Assembly: GCA_934149105.1 (NCBI GenBank) | Contig: CAKPDP010000007.1 | Coordinates: forward strand, 27,561-91,560 | Reading direction: 5' to 3' | DNA length: 64,000 nucleotides | Origin: an uncultured Bacilli bacterium | GTDB lineage: Bacteria; Bacillota_I; Bacilli_A; RF39; UBA660 | Part shown: piece by piece, positions 9,271-18,444 of the stretch | Layout of the letters: the number at the start of each line of letters is the position of its first letter | How positions within the stretch are numbered: the stretch's first letter is position 1 | Made by a program: the position numbers and the translations under genes | The notes under the pieces: model-generated | Database searches by the model: none | Seen by the model: the letters and a program-made list of their open reading frames with translations, nothing else | Told to the model about the DNA's origin: nothing

Positions 9271-11488
9271 ATCTATCTATTTTAGTTTTTAAATCTCTTA
9301 TTAGTTCTTCGACTTCTGAAGAACTTTCATCTAATAATTCAATTCTAAAACTATTTACTCCTTTACTAATATAATACCCCAAATCATCTCGTTTATCAAT
9401 ATTTTTACTATGCATTATTTTAGTATAACAATCATCTTTTAAAATTGGATATTTATTTCCTTCATTATCTTCTAAACAGTACTTAGAACTATCTTTTCTG
9501 CAATTATTACAGCCACCCATTAATTGTTTTATAGGACAATATTTCATAATCATCAGTTCTAATCTACCATAAATTACCATTTCTATATTAGCATAACTTA
9601 AATCTAAATCTTTTACATATCTATAATCATCTTCAACTGCTAAAGTTATTCTTTCTACTTTCTTATCTTGAAGAAATTTTATTGTTTCATTATTAACCAC
9701 ATTAAAATAATAATCACTAATAACCTTTTTATCTTTATATTCTTCTATTCCTCCCAAATCTGTAACTAATACTCTTTCTACTTCTGGATACTTATTAGAA
9801 ACTCTACTAGTCTGAAAATAAATATTATTATAAACTTTTTCATATTTTCTATATAATTCTAAATTAGTTACATATATATTATCTACTCCTAACCCTATAG
9901 TGGTCTTTAACTGTTCTTCTGTCCTAACTAAAATACTGATTCTTTTATTCTTATCTTTATTTCTGTTTCTAATCTCTTCTCTTTTTTCTAATTTATCACT
10001 TTTTTTCTTACCTATTCTTAATTCATTTAACTTACCAACTAAATATCTCCTAGCCTCATTTAAAGTTGCTATCCTAATAAAAATATCTTCATCCATTTCT
10101 ATATCTATTTCTTCTGATAGATAGATACTATCACCTAACTTACTAAGTTGCAATAATATTTTTTCTCTACTAATAGGACTAGTAACAGATTCTTCTACTA
10201 TATCCCCCTCATATTTAACTACATTAACATAATCAGTAAGTTCAATTTCTAAAGGGCTTCCTTTCCTGGCCTTAACTCTATACTTAACTCCAATCTTCTT
10301 TTTTAGATAATTATTAAGTTCCTTATCTAATTCAGAATCATATGTTAAACTAACAATATCCTTTCTATCAAGGCCTATTTTATTAGGAACTACTGCTATC
10401 GTATCACATTCCCTAACCAGTAAATCCTTCTTATTATAAAGTCTATTAACTATCATTCCCTTATTACTATTTTTAAATCTAATTCCATCATTTTGACGTA
10501 ACTTTCTCTTTAACTTTATAACAATCTTTTTCTCATTTACTTCTATTACTTCCCCAATCTCCACTCCCTGATGATTAGATGTCATTATATTCATAATTTC
10601 TTTATCTTTATTTAAATATCCTGTGGTAAATTTTCTATTAAATATTCTAGCTATTTTATCCTTATCCTCTAAAGATACTGTCATATCCTTATTCTCATAA
10701 TAATTATCTATATATTTCCTATAAAGACTAGTAACCAAAGCCACATAACTAGCAGACTTCATTCTTCCTTCTATCTTAAAACTATCAATTCCTGCTTCTA
10801 TTAAATCTTTTATCTTTTCCATAGTATTAAGTTCTCTTGTACTAAGTAAATACTTTCCTTTAGTAGGAACATACTTCCCATCAACTAGAAATTTATATGG
10901 TAACCGACAAGATTGAACACATTCTCCTCTATTACCACTTCTACCACCATTTAAGCTACTAAATAAACAGCAACCTGAATAACATACACATAAAGCCCCA
11001 TGAACAAAAACTTCCTTCTCTAAAGGTATCTTCAATTCTTTAATTTCCTCTAAAGACATCTCTCTATCTAAAACAACTCTAGTAACCCCTAAATCCTGCA
11101 TAATCTTTAACCCCTGATCATTATGATTATGGCACTGTGTACTAGCATGAATTTCTAATCCCGGTAAACATTTTCTAACTATACTAATAATTCCTAAATC
11201 CTGCATAATAACGGCATCAACTCTATTTTGATACAAAAATTCTAAATATTTAAGAACTTCCTCTACCTCATTCTGATAAATAATAGTATTAACCGTAACA
11301 TAAACCTTAACTCCATATAAATGACAATATTCTATAGCGTCCACTAACTCTTGATTAGTAAAATTACCTGCAAATTTTCTAGCTCCAAAATTTTTACCAC
11401 TCAAATATACCGCATCAGCTTTACTATTAACTGCCGCCTCTAAACATTCTCTATTTCCTACCGGTACTAGTAATTCTACTTTTTTCAT
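9251..11488 (-). CDS. U32 family protein (RlhA-like, RNA hydroxylation family)
   Basis: 745 residues from the ATG at 11488, which overlaps the upstream stop codon as ATGA; upstream in-frame ATGs lie inside that gene. The N-terminus (MKKVELLVPVGN) is typical of U32 proteins. The conserved cysteine pattern CVCYSGCC ... GECVQSCR near residues 165-195 fits the family's iron-sulfur site. The long C-terminal extension, with an additional cysteine group (GGCNNCRKDSSKYC), resembles the DUF3656-bearing members. Members of this family such as TrhP and RlhA, although named peptidases, install 5-hydroxy modifications on tRNA uridine or 23S rRNA cytidine. By size this is closest to the RlhA type. Substrate not provable here; family assignment secure. 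Confidence 0.9.
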   Translation of the reverse strand: MKKVELLVPVGNRECLEAAVNSKADAVYLSGKNFGARKFAGNFTNQELVDAIEYCHLYGVKVYVTVNTIIYQNEVEEVLKYLEFLYQNRVDAVIMQDLGIISIVRKCLPGLEIHASTQCHNHNDQGLKIMQDLGVTRVVLDREMSLEEIKELKIPLEKEVFVHGALCVCYSGCCLFSSLNGGRSGNRGECVQSCRLPYKFLVDGKYVPTKGKYLLSTRELNTMEKIKDLIEAGIDSFKIEGRMKSASYVALVTSLYRKYIDNYYENKDMTVSLEDKDKIARIFNRKFTTGYLNKDKEIMNIMTSNHQGVEIGEVIEVNEKKIVIKLKRKLRQNDGIRFKNSNKGMIVNRLYNKKDLLVRECDTIAVVPNKIGLDRKDIVSLTYDSELDKELNNYLKKKIGVKYRVKARKGSPLEIELTDYVNVVKYEGDIVEESVTSPISREKILLQLSKLGDSIYLSEEIDIEMDEDIFIRIATLNEARRYLVGKLNELRIGKKKSDKLEKREEIRNRNKDKNKRISILVRTEEQLKTTIGLGVDNIYVTNLELYRKYEKVYNNIYFQTSRVSNKYPEVERVLVTDLGGIEEYKDKKVISDYYFNVVNNETIKFLQDKKVERITLAVEDDYRYVKDLDLSYANIEMVIYGRLELMIMKYCPIKQLMGGCNNCRKDSSKYCLEDNEGNKYPILKDDCYTKIMHSKNIDKRDDLGYYISKGVNSFRIELLDESSSEVEELIRDLKTKIDRYGSKEC

Positions 11489-11748
11489 CTCTTTATCACT
11501 TCCCATATTAATATAATCCATAAAAGACACAGCAAAGGAACTCCTAATCGAAACTTATTCTTCTTTGTTTTGTGATGAAAAATATACATACCCATCTCCA
11601 TCCCTAAACATCCACCTATCAAAGATAGTCCCAATAAAGTCCTCTCTCTAATTCTTTTTCTTCCTCTTATAGACCTTTCTTTATCTATACCACAACTAAT
11701 AAAACTAACTATATTTACTACTATAATATATCCAATAAAATATCTCAT
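11485..11748 (-). CDS. DUF1294 small membrane protein
   Basis: 87 residues with two or three hydrophobic segments and the family core: DKERSIRGRKRIRERTLL, then LIGGCLGMEMGMYIFHHKTK, KFRLGVP and a terminal membrane helix. DUF1294 proteins are small membrane proteins of unknown function. First gene of the operon leading to U32 and xerD, with which it shares an ATGA stop/start overlap. Confidence 0.88.
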   Translation of the reverse strand: MRYFIGYIIVVNIVSFISCGIDKERSIRGRKRIRERTLLGLSLIGGCLGMEMGMYIFHHKTKKNKFRLGVPLLCLLWIILIWEVIKR

Positions 11749-11863
11749 ACCCTCAATTTCTCTTTCATCTAAATATTATCATAGTCTTAAAATCCTGTCA
11801 ATAGTTTTGACAAACATTTGTTCTTTTTTTGCTTTCTTACTCTTTTTACTACCCTAATTACCC

Positions 11864-11897
11864 ATAAAAAAATACCAAGTTTCAAGTCTTGGTATTA
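11864..11897 (-). terminator. Terminator of metal exporter gene
   Basis: On the minus strand AATACCAAG and CTTGGTATT form a 9-bp stem followed by seven T. It lies 12 bases after the stop of the 10-TM exporter gene. Confidence 0.87.
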
Positions 11898-11908
11898 ATC
11901 CTTTTATT

Positions 11909-12760
11909 TTATAAAACTATTCCTATTAAATCTATAATCATTCCACTAACAACACTAATTCCATATACTAAAAGAAGAATACCTATATTTTCCTTAATAT
12001 TTTTATTAGTCTTAAATAAAATAAACATTGAAATTCCACTACCCGCTAATAAACCTGACATAGTAGCCCCCAAAGAAATAACTTTATTTATATATAATTC
12101 TGTTATCATAACTGAAGCCCCACAATTAGGAATTAATCCAATAATTCCTGTTAGAAAAGATGAAAATACATTATCATTAAGTAACATCTTAGCTAAAAAA
12201 CTTTCTCCTCCGTAATTAAAAACAATATTTAATAAAAAATTAATAATTAGAATAAAAATACTTATTTTTACAGTATGATAAATACTAGATTTAATAATAT
12301 TCTCTTCTTCACAATGACAATGTTCCGAAGAACATATATCATATTGAAATTCTTCTCTTTCACTTCGCTTTCTCAATATTAAATCTATAACAATACCACT
12401 AATAATTCCAATAAAAGCCTTCATTATTAGTAATTTACAAATAACTCCCATACTAACCTTTTCAGACAATAATATTGGTAACATTTCATCACTACAAGAT
12501 AAATATATACTTACTAAAGTCCCCAAAGAAACAATCCTTGTTACATATAAATTAGTAGCCATTGTACTAAAACCACACTGGGGAATAATTCCTAATATTC
12601 CCCCTATTACTGGCCCATACTTTCCCGATCTCTTAATAACATCTTTATTTTTATTACTTAATTTATGTTCTATAATCTCAATAATTAAAAAAGCTACAAA
12701 CAAAAAAGGAACTATCTTTATAGTATCAATAATAGTATCTTTAATTATCTCCCACATCAT
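11909..12760 (-). CDS. Putative manganese/heavy-metal exporter, 10-TM permease family
   Basis: 283 residues from the ATG at 12760, placed after a GGGAGTGA site (a GTG 12 bases upstream would overlap that site). The protein is an internal duplication of about five membrane helices each. The two halves carry matching signature motifs GIIPQCGFSTMAT and GLIPNCGASVMIT, and each half is followed by an LG-type helix. A cytoplasmic or periplasmic loop between the halves contains HCHCEEEN, a likely metal-binding cluster. This architecture is that of the putative arsenic/manganese efflux family (10_TM/ArsP_1-like). It ends in a strong terminator and appears monocistronic. The metal specificity is inferred from family annotation and cannot be read directly. 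Confidence 0.82.
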   Translation of the reverse strand: MMWEIIKDTIIDTIKIVPFLFVAFLIIEIIEHKLSNKNKDVIKRSGKYGPVIGGILGIIPQCGFSTMATNLYVTRIVSLGTLVSIYLSCSDEMLPILLSEKVSMGVICKLLIMKAFIGIISGIVIDLILRKRSEREEFQYDICSSEHCHCEEENIIKSSIYHTVKISIFILIINFLLNIVFNYGGESFLAKMLLNDNVFSSFLTGIIGLIPNCGASVMITELYINKVISLGATMSGLLAGSGISMFILFKTNKNIKENIGILLLVYGISVVSGMIIDLIGIVL

Positions 12761-13042
12761 AATCACTCCCACTAAAAAACTGTTTAAATTATACTATTAA
12801 AAATAAATAATTACAAGTTTATTCTCTATATTTTTATTATTTACTATAACCATCTTTTTCTCCCTAACTATAATTCTTCTCCCATTCTAAATTATTACCA
12901 CTTAGATTATTTGAGAGTTTTAAGCTTATATAATTATAGACTTCTTCTACTATTCATCTTTTATTCTCATATATACCCATTAACAATCCATTATCTAAAT
13001 CAATAAAATAGTGTATTATTATACATGGAAGGAGAATACGGT

Positions 13043-13102
13043 ATGCAAAATAACGAATATTTAAGTGAGGAAAAATATCAACAAACTAATGTTAAAGTTT
13101 AA
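13043..13102 (+). pseudogene. Short ORF, probably 5' remnant of a truncated gene
   Basis: An excellent GGAAGGAG site precedes an ATG that starts a 19-codon frame (MQNNEYLSEEKYQQTNVKV) ended by TAA. Translation past the TAA continues with a few basic residues and then degenerates. The strong initiation signals in front of such a short frame suggest the remaining N-terminus of a decayed gene. A genuine micropeptide cannot be excluded. Confidence 0.35.
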
Positions 13103-13152
13103 AAAATCGAAAAAATGTGTCTAAAAAGTTGACATAAATCCACATTATATAA

Positions 13153-13178
13153 AGAAAAAATCGAACTAAAAGTTCGAC
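13153..13178 (-). terminator. Terminator of tRNA-Cys
   Basis: On the minus strand TCGAACTTTTAGTTCGA forms a stem-loop followed by TTTTTT, 12 bases past the tRNA 3' end. Confidence 0.8.
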
Positions 13179-13189
13179 TAAATTACAAA

Positions 13190-13263
13190 TGGAGGAGCCA
13201 GTCGGATTTGAACCAACGCTCAGGGAGTTGCAGTCCCATGCCTTACCACTTGGCTATGACTCC
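13190..13263 (-). tRNA. tRNA-Cys (anticodon GCA)
   Basis: Minus strand: acceptor GGAGTCA pairs with TGGCTCC, the anticodon loop CTGCAAC gives GCA, and CCA is encoded. Single-gene transcription unit with its own promoter and terminator. Confidence 0.96.
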
Positions 13264-13298
13264 ATAAATCTAATTAATTATACATCAATTACTCATAA

Positions 13299-13327
13299 AG
13301 TATACCAAATTTTTTAGCATTTGACAA
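13299..13327 (-). promoter_or_regulatory. Promoter of tRNA-Cys
   Basis: Minus strand TTGTCA (13327-13322) and TATACT (13304-13299), spacer 17 bases, about 35 bases before the tRNA. Confidence 0.75.
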
Positions 13328-13348
13328 CCCCATTATCTAAATTATCCT

Positions 13349-13389
13349 AAAAAATACAGTCATAAAGGAAACTTAACTTTCCTTTATGA
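13349..13389 (-). terminator. Terminator hairpin overlapping the stop codon of the 516-residue membrane protein gene
   Basis: On the minus strand a perfect 12-bp stem (TCATAAAGGAAA with TTTCCTTTATGA) encloses the end of the reading frame and its TAA, followed by TATTTTTTA. The last codons therefore form the 5' arm of the terminator. Confidence 0.8.
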
Positions 13390-14923
13390 CATATTCATAA
13401 ACTTGATTCCTAATATTAAATGAAAGCCAGATCTTAGAAGCCTTATCTATATCTTTATCAACTTCAATATATATCTTATTACTATCATCAGGAAAATACT
13501 TACTATAACATAATACACTATCATAAGTAACATCATCTATAACATAATATACATCCATATAATTATTCATAATTGTACCCCAATCATTTTCTAGATTAAT
13601 ATCACTATCAAGTACTGATTCCACATCTAACTTTATAATATTATTCCCCATACTATCAATAATAGCCTTATAATTACAATCATCCTTATAACAATAATTA
13701 TATTCATATTGATCCTTTATTTCATAACTCTTAATTTTTAACTTACTATCTCCAAGTAAAGAATTCTTAAATTTAAGTTCTTCGTTAATCTTAACCGAAT
13801 ACTTTAAAGATTTATTTCCCATATTAACAGGATCTAAATTTATAACTATCTCACTACCTTTATTATAGCTTCCATGATAAGCAAATTTTATTCTTTTAGT
13901 AGAATCTTCCTCACTAATTCTATATATCAAGATAAAATATTTAACATCACTAGTTATATATTGATTTCTATAATTAGTACCTATATCTTTAAAATAATCA
14001 CTATACTTATTTGTAGGTAAATACTCTTTATCTCCAATATCAAGGCCCAAATAATCTAAATTAATCTTATACTTATACTTTGTACTATTCTTAATCTTAA
14101 ACCTAACAATTACTAGTCTATCGTTATTATCCAAGATCTTATTACCAGCCCTAGTTCTATCCGTAATATAACTAGAAACAACATTAAAAGTATAAATACC
14201 CGATTTAACATCATCCCCTTCAGTATATACTACATTAGTAATCGTTCTATCCGTAATTATATATCCTACTACTCCAACCACTGCAAAGATCAAGAATAAA
14301 TTTATCATATATTTATTCTCTATATAATAATATCGAAGTTCCCTAATACTTCTTCTTCCTCTTCTTTTTAAATCTTCACTATTTCCCTCAAAAGTAACCT
14401 CTACTTCCTCATTATCTTGTTGTGAAAGCTGAAACTCTTCTAAATCTTTATTAAAATTAAATCTCTTAATATCAAACCCTAAGCCCCTAATAAGCATACA
14501 CGCTATAAAATAATATTGAATCCATAACGATATCTTTAATAAATCTCTTACCGCCTTAATCCCCTTCATCGTCGCGTCAGTCGTAAAGATAGCCTTTAAT
14601 TCCCCAAAAGAGACAAACAAAATAATACCCGTAACAATATAAAATCCCACATAAAACCAATAAATCATCCTTGGTTTCTTTTTAAATTTCATCAAGAAAA
14701 TAATAACTAGAACAATCCCTATAGCAATAACTATCGCTATAACAATAGAATAATTAATATATTGTAAAGCTAACGCTTTACCAGTACTAGTTTTAAAATA
14801 TTGATTAATATATTTTAAAATATTATTCATAAAGAAAGCTATATAACAAGATAATAATGCTATAACAATATGAATAATCTTAAAATGTTTAATCAAAAAA
14901 GCATAAGGTCTCTTTAGTATCAT
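13373..14923 (-). CDS. Membrane protein with large extracellular domain, unknown function
   Basis: 516 residues. Four hydrophobic helices lie in the first 160 residues (about 18-35, 57-78, 88-106, 130-147). A charged cytoplasmic linker follows, then a fifth helix near 205-225, then about 290 residues that should face outside. The outer part is beta-rich and contains VVRFKIKNSTKYKYKINLDYL and a CYKDDC cysteine pair, in the style of exported DUF4352-like or NPCBM-like beta-sandwich domains. I do not recognise a specific family. An AGAGGG site precedes the ATG. It heads or stands alone beside the LysM gene, which ends 54 bases upstream. Confidence 0.85.
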   Translation of the reverse strand: MILKRPYAFLIKHFKIIHIVIALLSCYIAFFMNNILKYINQYFKTSTGKALALQYINYSIVIAIVIAIGIVLVIIFLMKFKKKPRMIYWFYVGFYIVTGIILFVSFGELKAIFTTDATMKGIKAVRDLLKISLWIQYYFIACMLIRGLGFDIKRFNFNKDLEEFQLSQQDNEEVEVTFEGNSEDLKRRGRRSIRELRYYYIENKYMINLFLIFAVVGVVGYIITDRTITNVVYTEGDDVKSGIYTFNVVSSYITDRTRAGNKILDNNDRLVIVRFKIKNSTKYKYKINLDYLGLDIGDKEYLPTNKYSDYFKDIGTNYRNQYITSDVKYFILIYRISEEDSTKRIKFAYHGSYNKGSEIVINLDPVNMGNKSLKYSVKINEELKFKNSLLGDSKLKIKSYEIKDQYEYNYCYKDDCNYKAIIDSMGNNIIKLDVESVLDSDINLENDWGTIMNNYMDVYYVIDDVTYDSVLCYSKYFPDDSNKIYIEVDKDIDKASKIWLSFNIRNQVYEYVIKES

Positions 14924-14977
14924 ATCTATCCCTCTATTCTTTAATAATTATACAATAAATAAAAAGAAAAATAAACC

Positions 14978-15430
14978 TTATTTTTCTTTATATACAACTA
15001 ATTGTCCCTCTTCCAAATACAATTTTTTATTTTGATTAATTAAATCCATTACCGGTACTTTCATTTTCTTAACTATATCTTCTAAAGTATCATTAGAACT
15101 TGTAATATAAAAACTAACATCACTCTTAGGCATAACTATAACCTGATTAGGATAAAAATAATCATATTTATTTAAACCATTTAAATTACTTAATAAATCA
15201 CTATTAACGTTATTTTCTTTTGCAAAATTATCTAAAGTCATACCCTTTTTTATTGTATAATAATCAAAATAATTACTAATAAGTTTAGGAACTACAATAC
15301 TATCTCCTACCATAATATTTCTCTCCCAATCTAATCCATTTAATTTATATAAATAATCTAAACTTACTCTATAATTATCGGCAATACTTTGTATAGTATC
15401 TCCTTCATTTATTCTATAGACTTCAAACAT
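14978..15430 (-). CDS. Protein made of three LysM-like repeats
   Basis: 150 residues that are essentially three LysM modules: about 3-49 (YRINEGDTIQSIADNYRVSL), 57-102 (YTIKKGMTLDNFAKENNV) and 107-148 (YITSSNDTLEDIVKKMKV). LysM domains bind N-acetylglucosamine polymers such as peptidoglycan. There is no visible signal peptide or membrane anchor, so it may be cytoplasmic, released by a non-classical route, or resemble the SafA-type LysM proteins. The third repeat is the most divergent. A GAGGGGGAAG site precedes the ATG. It lies downstream of the bPH and thioredoxin-like genes in the same direction. Confidence 0.88.
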   Translation of the reverse strand: MFEVYRINEGDTIQSIADNYRVSLDYLYKLNGLDWERNIMVGDSIVVPKLISNYFDYYTIKKGMTLDNFAKENNVNSDLLSNLNGLNKYDYFYPNQVIVMPKSDVSFYITSSNDTLEDIVKKMKVPVMDLINQNKKLYLEEGQLVVYKEK

Positions 15431-15477
15431 ATCTCTTCCCCCTCATATTAAGATATGAAAAAAAGAAAATAACGTTA

Positions 15478-15930
15478 TTAATCTTTAACATTATCTTCTT
15501 CTCTATCCTTGTATAACTTTTTAGCTTCCATCATATATTCGGTAATCGTCGTTTCTATCTCTGGTAAAGCTCTTTTAGGAATATTTGATAAAGTTACTAC
15601 TTCTTTAACTGTATCTATAATTATATTCCCCCATAAAAGTCCTCCACTAACTGTTAAATCATTAAACATATCAGGAGTAATTGATGTAAAGAAATATCCC
15701 CACAATACTCTCTTAGTACCTATCATAATTCTCTTATTAGTAAGAGCAATAACACAAGTATTAAATATCTCCCAAAAATCACTATTCTTCTGAGCAGGAA
15801 AGGCATATAATATTTCTTCATCAGGATTTAAATGTTTATCAATAATTTCACAGTGTTTACTCACTCTAAAAACCAAACCCATAGGATATTTCTTTCGAAA
15901 CTCCGATACTAATTTATAAGCTTTAGCCAT
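15478..15930 (-). CDS. Bacterial PH-domain-like protein
   Basis: 150 residues. The central part, with LNPDEEILYAFPAQ, VIALTNKRIMIGTKRVLWG and later NIIIDTVKEVVTLSNIPKRAL, follows the bacterial pleckstrin-homology-like pattern (bPH, YvbH/SHOCT-associated). No membrane segment. Such domains occur in small envelope-stress or phage-related proteins; the exact role is unknown. The GGAGTAG site overlaps the stop codon of the thioredoxin-like gene 6 bases upstream, so the two are probably translated from one message. Confidence 0.75.
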   Translation of the reverse strand: MAKAYKLVSEFRKKYPMGLVFRVSKHCEIIDKHLNPDEEILYAFPAQKNSDFWEIFNTCVIALTNKRIMIGTKRVLWGYFFTSITPDMFNDLTVSGGLLWGNIIIDTVKEVVTLSNIPKRALPEIETTITEYMMEAKKLYKDREEDNVKD

Positions 15931-15936
15931 AATAAT

Positions 15937-16578
15937 CTACTCCATTATTCCATTTTCTTTTAAAAATGCTTCAAAATCTGTTTCTGTACTTTCACCAACT
16001 AAAGTATCACTAACCTGATCTCCCGTCATAATCATTGTTGTTGGAGTTCCCCAATTATCACTATTCTCCTTAAAGAAAGAATTAGAACTCAACAATGATT
16101 GATATTCAGTATCTGATAGCGTAGTTAAATCAATATAATAAACATAAATACTATTCTTATTAACAAATTTCTTAACTACTGGCATAAAACTCTTACAATG
16201 AGAACAATTAGCACTCTCAACAATAAAAGCAAACTTTTCACCACTCTTAATCATATCTTCATATTGTGAATAATTAAGCTCTACCAAATAATTTTCCTTA
16301 CTAGAATTATTAGCAAATCCAACTATTCCTATAATAACTACTGCAACAGCAGCCACTATTAAAATTACATCTACTAAATGTTTCTTCATAAAACTATCTG
16401 TATTCTTAACTGTTTCTTCTTTTTTCTCTTCTTTAACAATTTCTTCTTTTATTTGTTCTTTTTTAGGTTTAGTATCAACTTTCTTTGTACTTTTAACCTT
16501 AGTTTCTTCAACTTTTTTCTTACTACTATTACTATTTTTCACTTTTTCAGTAGTAGTCTTTTTCTTTTCTTCTGCCAT
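15937..16578 (-). CDS. Membrane-anchored thioredoxin-like protein
   Basis: 213 residues. The first 65 residues are a very Lys/Glu/Thr-rich cytoplasmic tail. One membrane helix follows (about 70-90, VDVILIVAAVAVVIIGIVGF), then an outer thioredoxin-fold domain. The active-site pair is CSHC in ESANCSHCKSFMPVVKKF, and a cis-Pro-like GTPTTMIM segment occurs later. It probably acts in thiol-disulfide exchange outside the membrane. The unusually charged N-terminal tail is low-complexity. An AGGTTATAAA-type site with GGTGGAGG precedes the ATG. A bPH-domain gene and a LysM gene follow it. Confidence 0.85.
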   Translation of the reverse strand: MAEEKKKTTTEKVKNSNSSKKKVEETKVKSTKKVDTKPKKEQIKEEIVKEEKKEETVKNTDSFMKKHLVDVILIVAAVAVVIIGIVGFANNSSKENYLVELNYSQYEDMIKSGEKFAFIVESANCSHCKSFMPVVKKFVNKNSIYVYYIDLTTLSDTEYQSLLSSNSFFKENSDNWGTPTTMIMTGDQVSDTLVGESTETDFEAFLKENGIME

Positions 16579-16652
16579 TTTATAACCTCCACCATAATAA
16601 TACTATTTTTTCTAAATTAAATCAAGCAAGTTAAATAATAAGTTAATTACCT

Positions 16653-17009
16653 CTAATTAAAGGCAATCTCTGTTTCTACATTAACATCTTTTATAATTAT
16701 CGTAAGATAAATAATTCCACTAATAAATATAAGTACTGCTGCTACAAAAGACCAATAATTAAAATTACTCTTTCGCAAATTAAAATCCTTATAACTATTA
16801 ACAACAACATAAAAATAAATAACAACTAAGATTAAGAAAATAACAATCATTATCTTTCGGTACTTTTCTTTAGCTATTATATCATTATTAATTAGAAACT
16901 TCTCTTCTAATCCATTAGCGTTAAAACTAAGAATAATTATTCCTATATATATAATCCAAATAATATCTTCAACATATATATCTTTTAATCTCTTATTTAT
17001 ATCTTCCAT
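16653..17009 (-). CDS. Small three-helix membrane protein, unknown
   Basis: 118 residues with three hydrophobic helices (about 14-29, 53-70, 85-106) and short charged loops. No recognised family or catalytic motif. It follows the next upstream gene by 19 bases and probably belongs to the LicD transcript. Confidence 0.75.
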   Translation of the reverse strand: MEDINKRLKDIYVEDIIWIIYIGIIILSFNANGLEEKFLINNDIIAKEKYRKIMIVIFLILVVIYFYVVVNSYKDFNLRKSNFNYWSFVAAVLIFISGIIYLTIIIKDVNVETEIAFN

Positions 17010-17028
17010 ACTAAATAATATGACTTAC

Positions 17029-17541
17029 CTACTTACTAATAACCTCTATATCTTCTAACAAACTAACTACTATTTCCTCTTCTTTTTTATCTATCTTTTC
17101 TTCTACTATATCTATACCTAATTCTTTATCTTTCTTCTCCATTTCTAAAATATTTATCTTACTACTAACAATAGGTCCTACCTCTTTAATAATATCCTTA
17201 ACAAACTCATCCTTAGCTACCTTAACATTATAATAATCACTATCAAAGTCCTTAAAATTAGATAATCTAACTACAAAAACATAATTATTATCTAAATTCT
17301 CTAACATATATTCTCTCTTATAATAAGTAATATCCCATAAATATTTATCAAAATCATCAGAATTATCAAAAACAAGATCTACCCTTTGACCACTAATCTT
17401 TACTATTCTCTCTTCATTTTCTTTATTAGCAATCGCTACCAATTCATATTCCCCATCTATAGCCATAGCAACTATTCTCTTTTCCTTTAAACTACTAATA
17501 ATCTTTTCTTTATCTTTCTTAGTATACTTAGTCACATTCAT
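17029..17541 (-). CDS. Unknown soluble acidic protein
   Basis: About 170 residues, no membrane segment, acidic and coiled near the C-terminus (IDKKEEEIVVSLLEDIEVISK is the very end). The start is inside the last codons of the LicD gene. I choose the ATG at 17541 behind TTAGAGAG; an in-frame GTG two codons later is an alternative. Predicted mixed alpha/beta. No family recognised. The overlap with licD suggests coupled translation. Confidence 0.75.
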   Translation of the reverse strand: MNVTKYTKKDKEKIISSLKEKRIVAMAIDGEYELVAIANKENEERIVKISGQRVDLVFDNSDDFDKYLWDITYYKREYMLENLDNNYVFVVRLSNFKDFDSDYYNVKVAKDEFVKDIIKEVGPIVSSKINILEMEKKDKELGIDIVEEKIDKKEEEIVVSLLEDIEVISK

Positions 17542-18382
17542 CACTCTCTAAACTAACATTCTTTAAATGTTTAGAAACTCTTCTCTCTACTGGTAATGTT
17601 TCTACATAACAAGTACCATTCCATTTTCTAAGACAATTATCTCCATACCATTCTTTCATAATCTTTTCAATATGATTATAAGAATAATATTGTCTTCCCT
17701 CAAATTCATATAATTTAAAAGGATAAACATCTTCTTTTAAGAATACAGGTTCATTGAGAAATTTCTCCCAAGGAATATTTATTGGTTGAGAAACATATTT
17801 ACTATCTTTATTTTTATCTCCATACTTACAAGCTATCTTTACTACAAGATCCTTAAGAGGAACAGGATTAAATCCCAAATTATCTAACATAACTAACATT
17901 GGCATTAAAAATTTAACTTTCCCTCTATTAAATTCATCAATAAACTTATTTTCTGATACATTATCATAAAGTACTATATCGACAAATAATCCATCTCCCT
18001 CACATCTATTACTAAGTAAAGTATTAACTTCTTTAACACAAGTATTTCTCTTTCTAATCTTCATTTGAGGAATTAATATATTATATCTCTTATCAGTTTC
18101 ATAACAATGAAAATAAAATTCCGGACTTAGATCTCTTTTTAAAGCTTCTATAAAATCCTTATATTGACTTCTATTAATAATAACATCCATATCATCATCC
18201 CATGGAACAAAACCTTTATAATTACATATTCCTAAAGCTGATCCTGCCATTAAACAATAATCAATATTATTCTTAACACATACTCTATGAATTTCATCCA
18301 TTATTGTAAGTAACTCTAATTGAATATCTCTAATTTTAATAATAGAGCCATCTTTTTTCTTAATTATATATTCATTTTCCAT
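17528..18382 (-). CDS. LicD family phosphotransferase
   Basis: 284 residues from the ATG at 18382. The upstream ATG at 18397 overlaps the GGAG site and lies next to the TATAAT box. The N-terminal nucleotidyltransferase-like core has MAGSALGICNYKGFVPWDDDMDVII (residues about 45-69, quoted in part: GFVPWDDDMDV). The Asp cluster is that of the LicD/fukutin family. LicD enzymes attach phosphocholine or related phospho-groups to cell-surface polysaccharides such as teichoic acid. Later conserved elements are LFVDIVLYDN and the C-terminal EKIMKEWYGDN. Substrate not determined. Good promoter directly upstream; first gene of a three-gene unit. Confidence 0.9.
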   Translation of the reverse strand: MENEYIIKKKDGSIIKIRDIQLELLTIMDEIHRVCVKNNIDYCLMAGSALGICNYKGFVPWDDDMDVIINRSQYKDFIEALKRDLSPEFYFHCYETDKRYNILIPQMKIRKRNTCVKEVNTLLSNRCEGDGLFVDIVLYDNVSENKFIDEFNRGKVKFLMPMLVMLDNLGFNPVPLKDLVVKIACKYGDKNKDSKYVSQPINIPWEKFLNEPVFLKEDVYPFKLYEFEGRQYYSYNHIEKIMKEWYGDNCLRKWNGTCYVETLPVERRVSKHLKNVSLESDECD

Positions 18383-18402
18383 AATAAACTTCTCCATAAT
18401 AC

Positions 18403-18431
18403 ATTATAACACGTCTACATCTATAAGTAAA
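18403..18431 (-). promoter_or_regulatory. Promoter of licD-like operon
   Basis: Minus strand TTTACT (18431-18426) and TATAAT (18408-18403) with a 17-base spacer. The -10 lies so close to the longer ATG at 18397 that the shorter start at 18382 is favoured. Confidence 0.65.
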
Positions 18432-18444
18432 TTATTTTAAAAAT

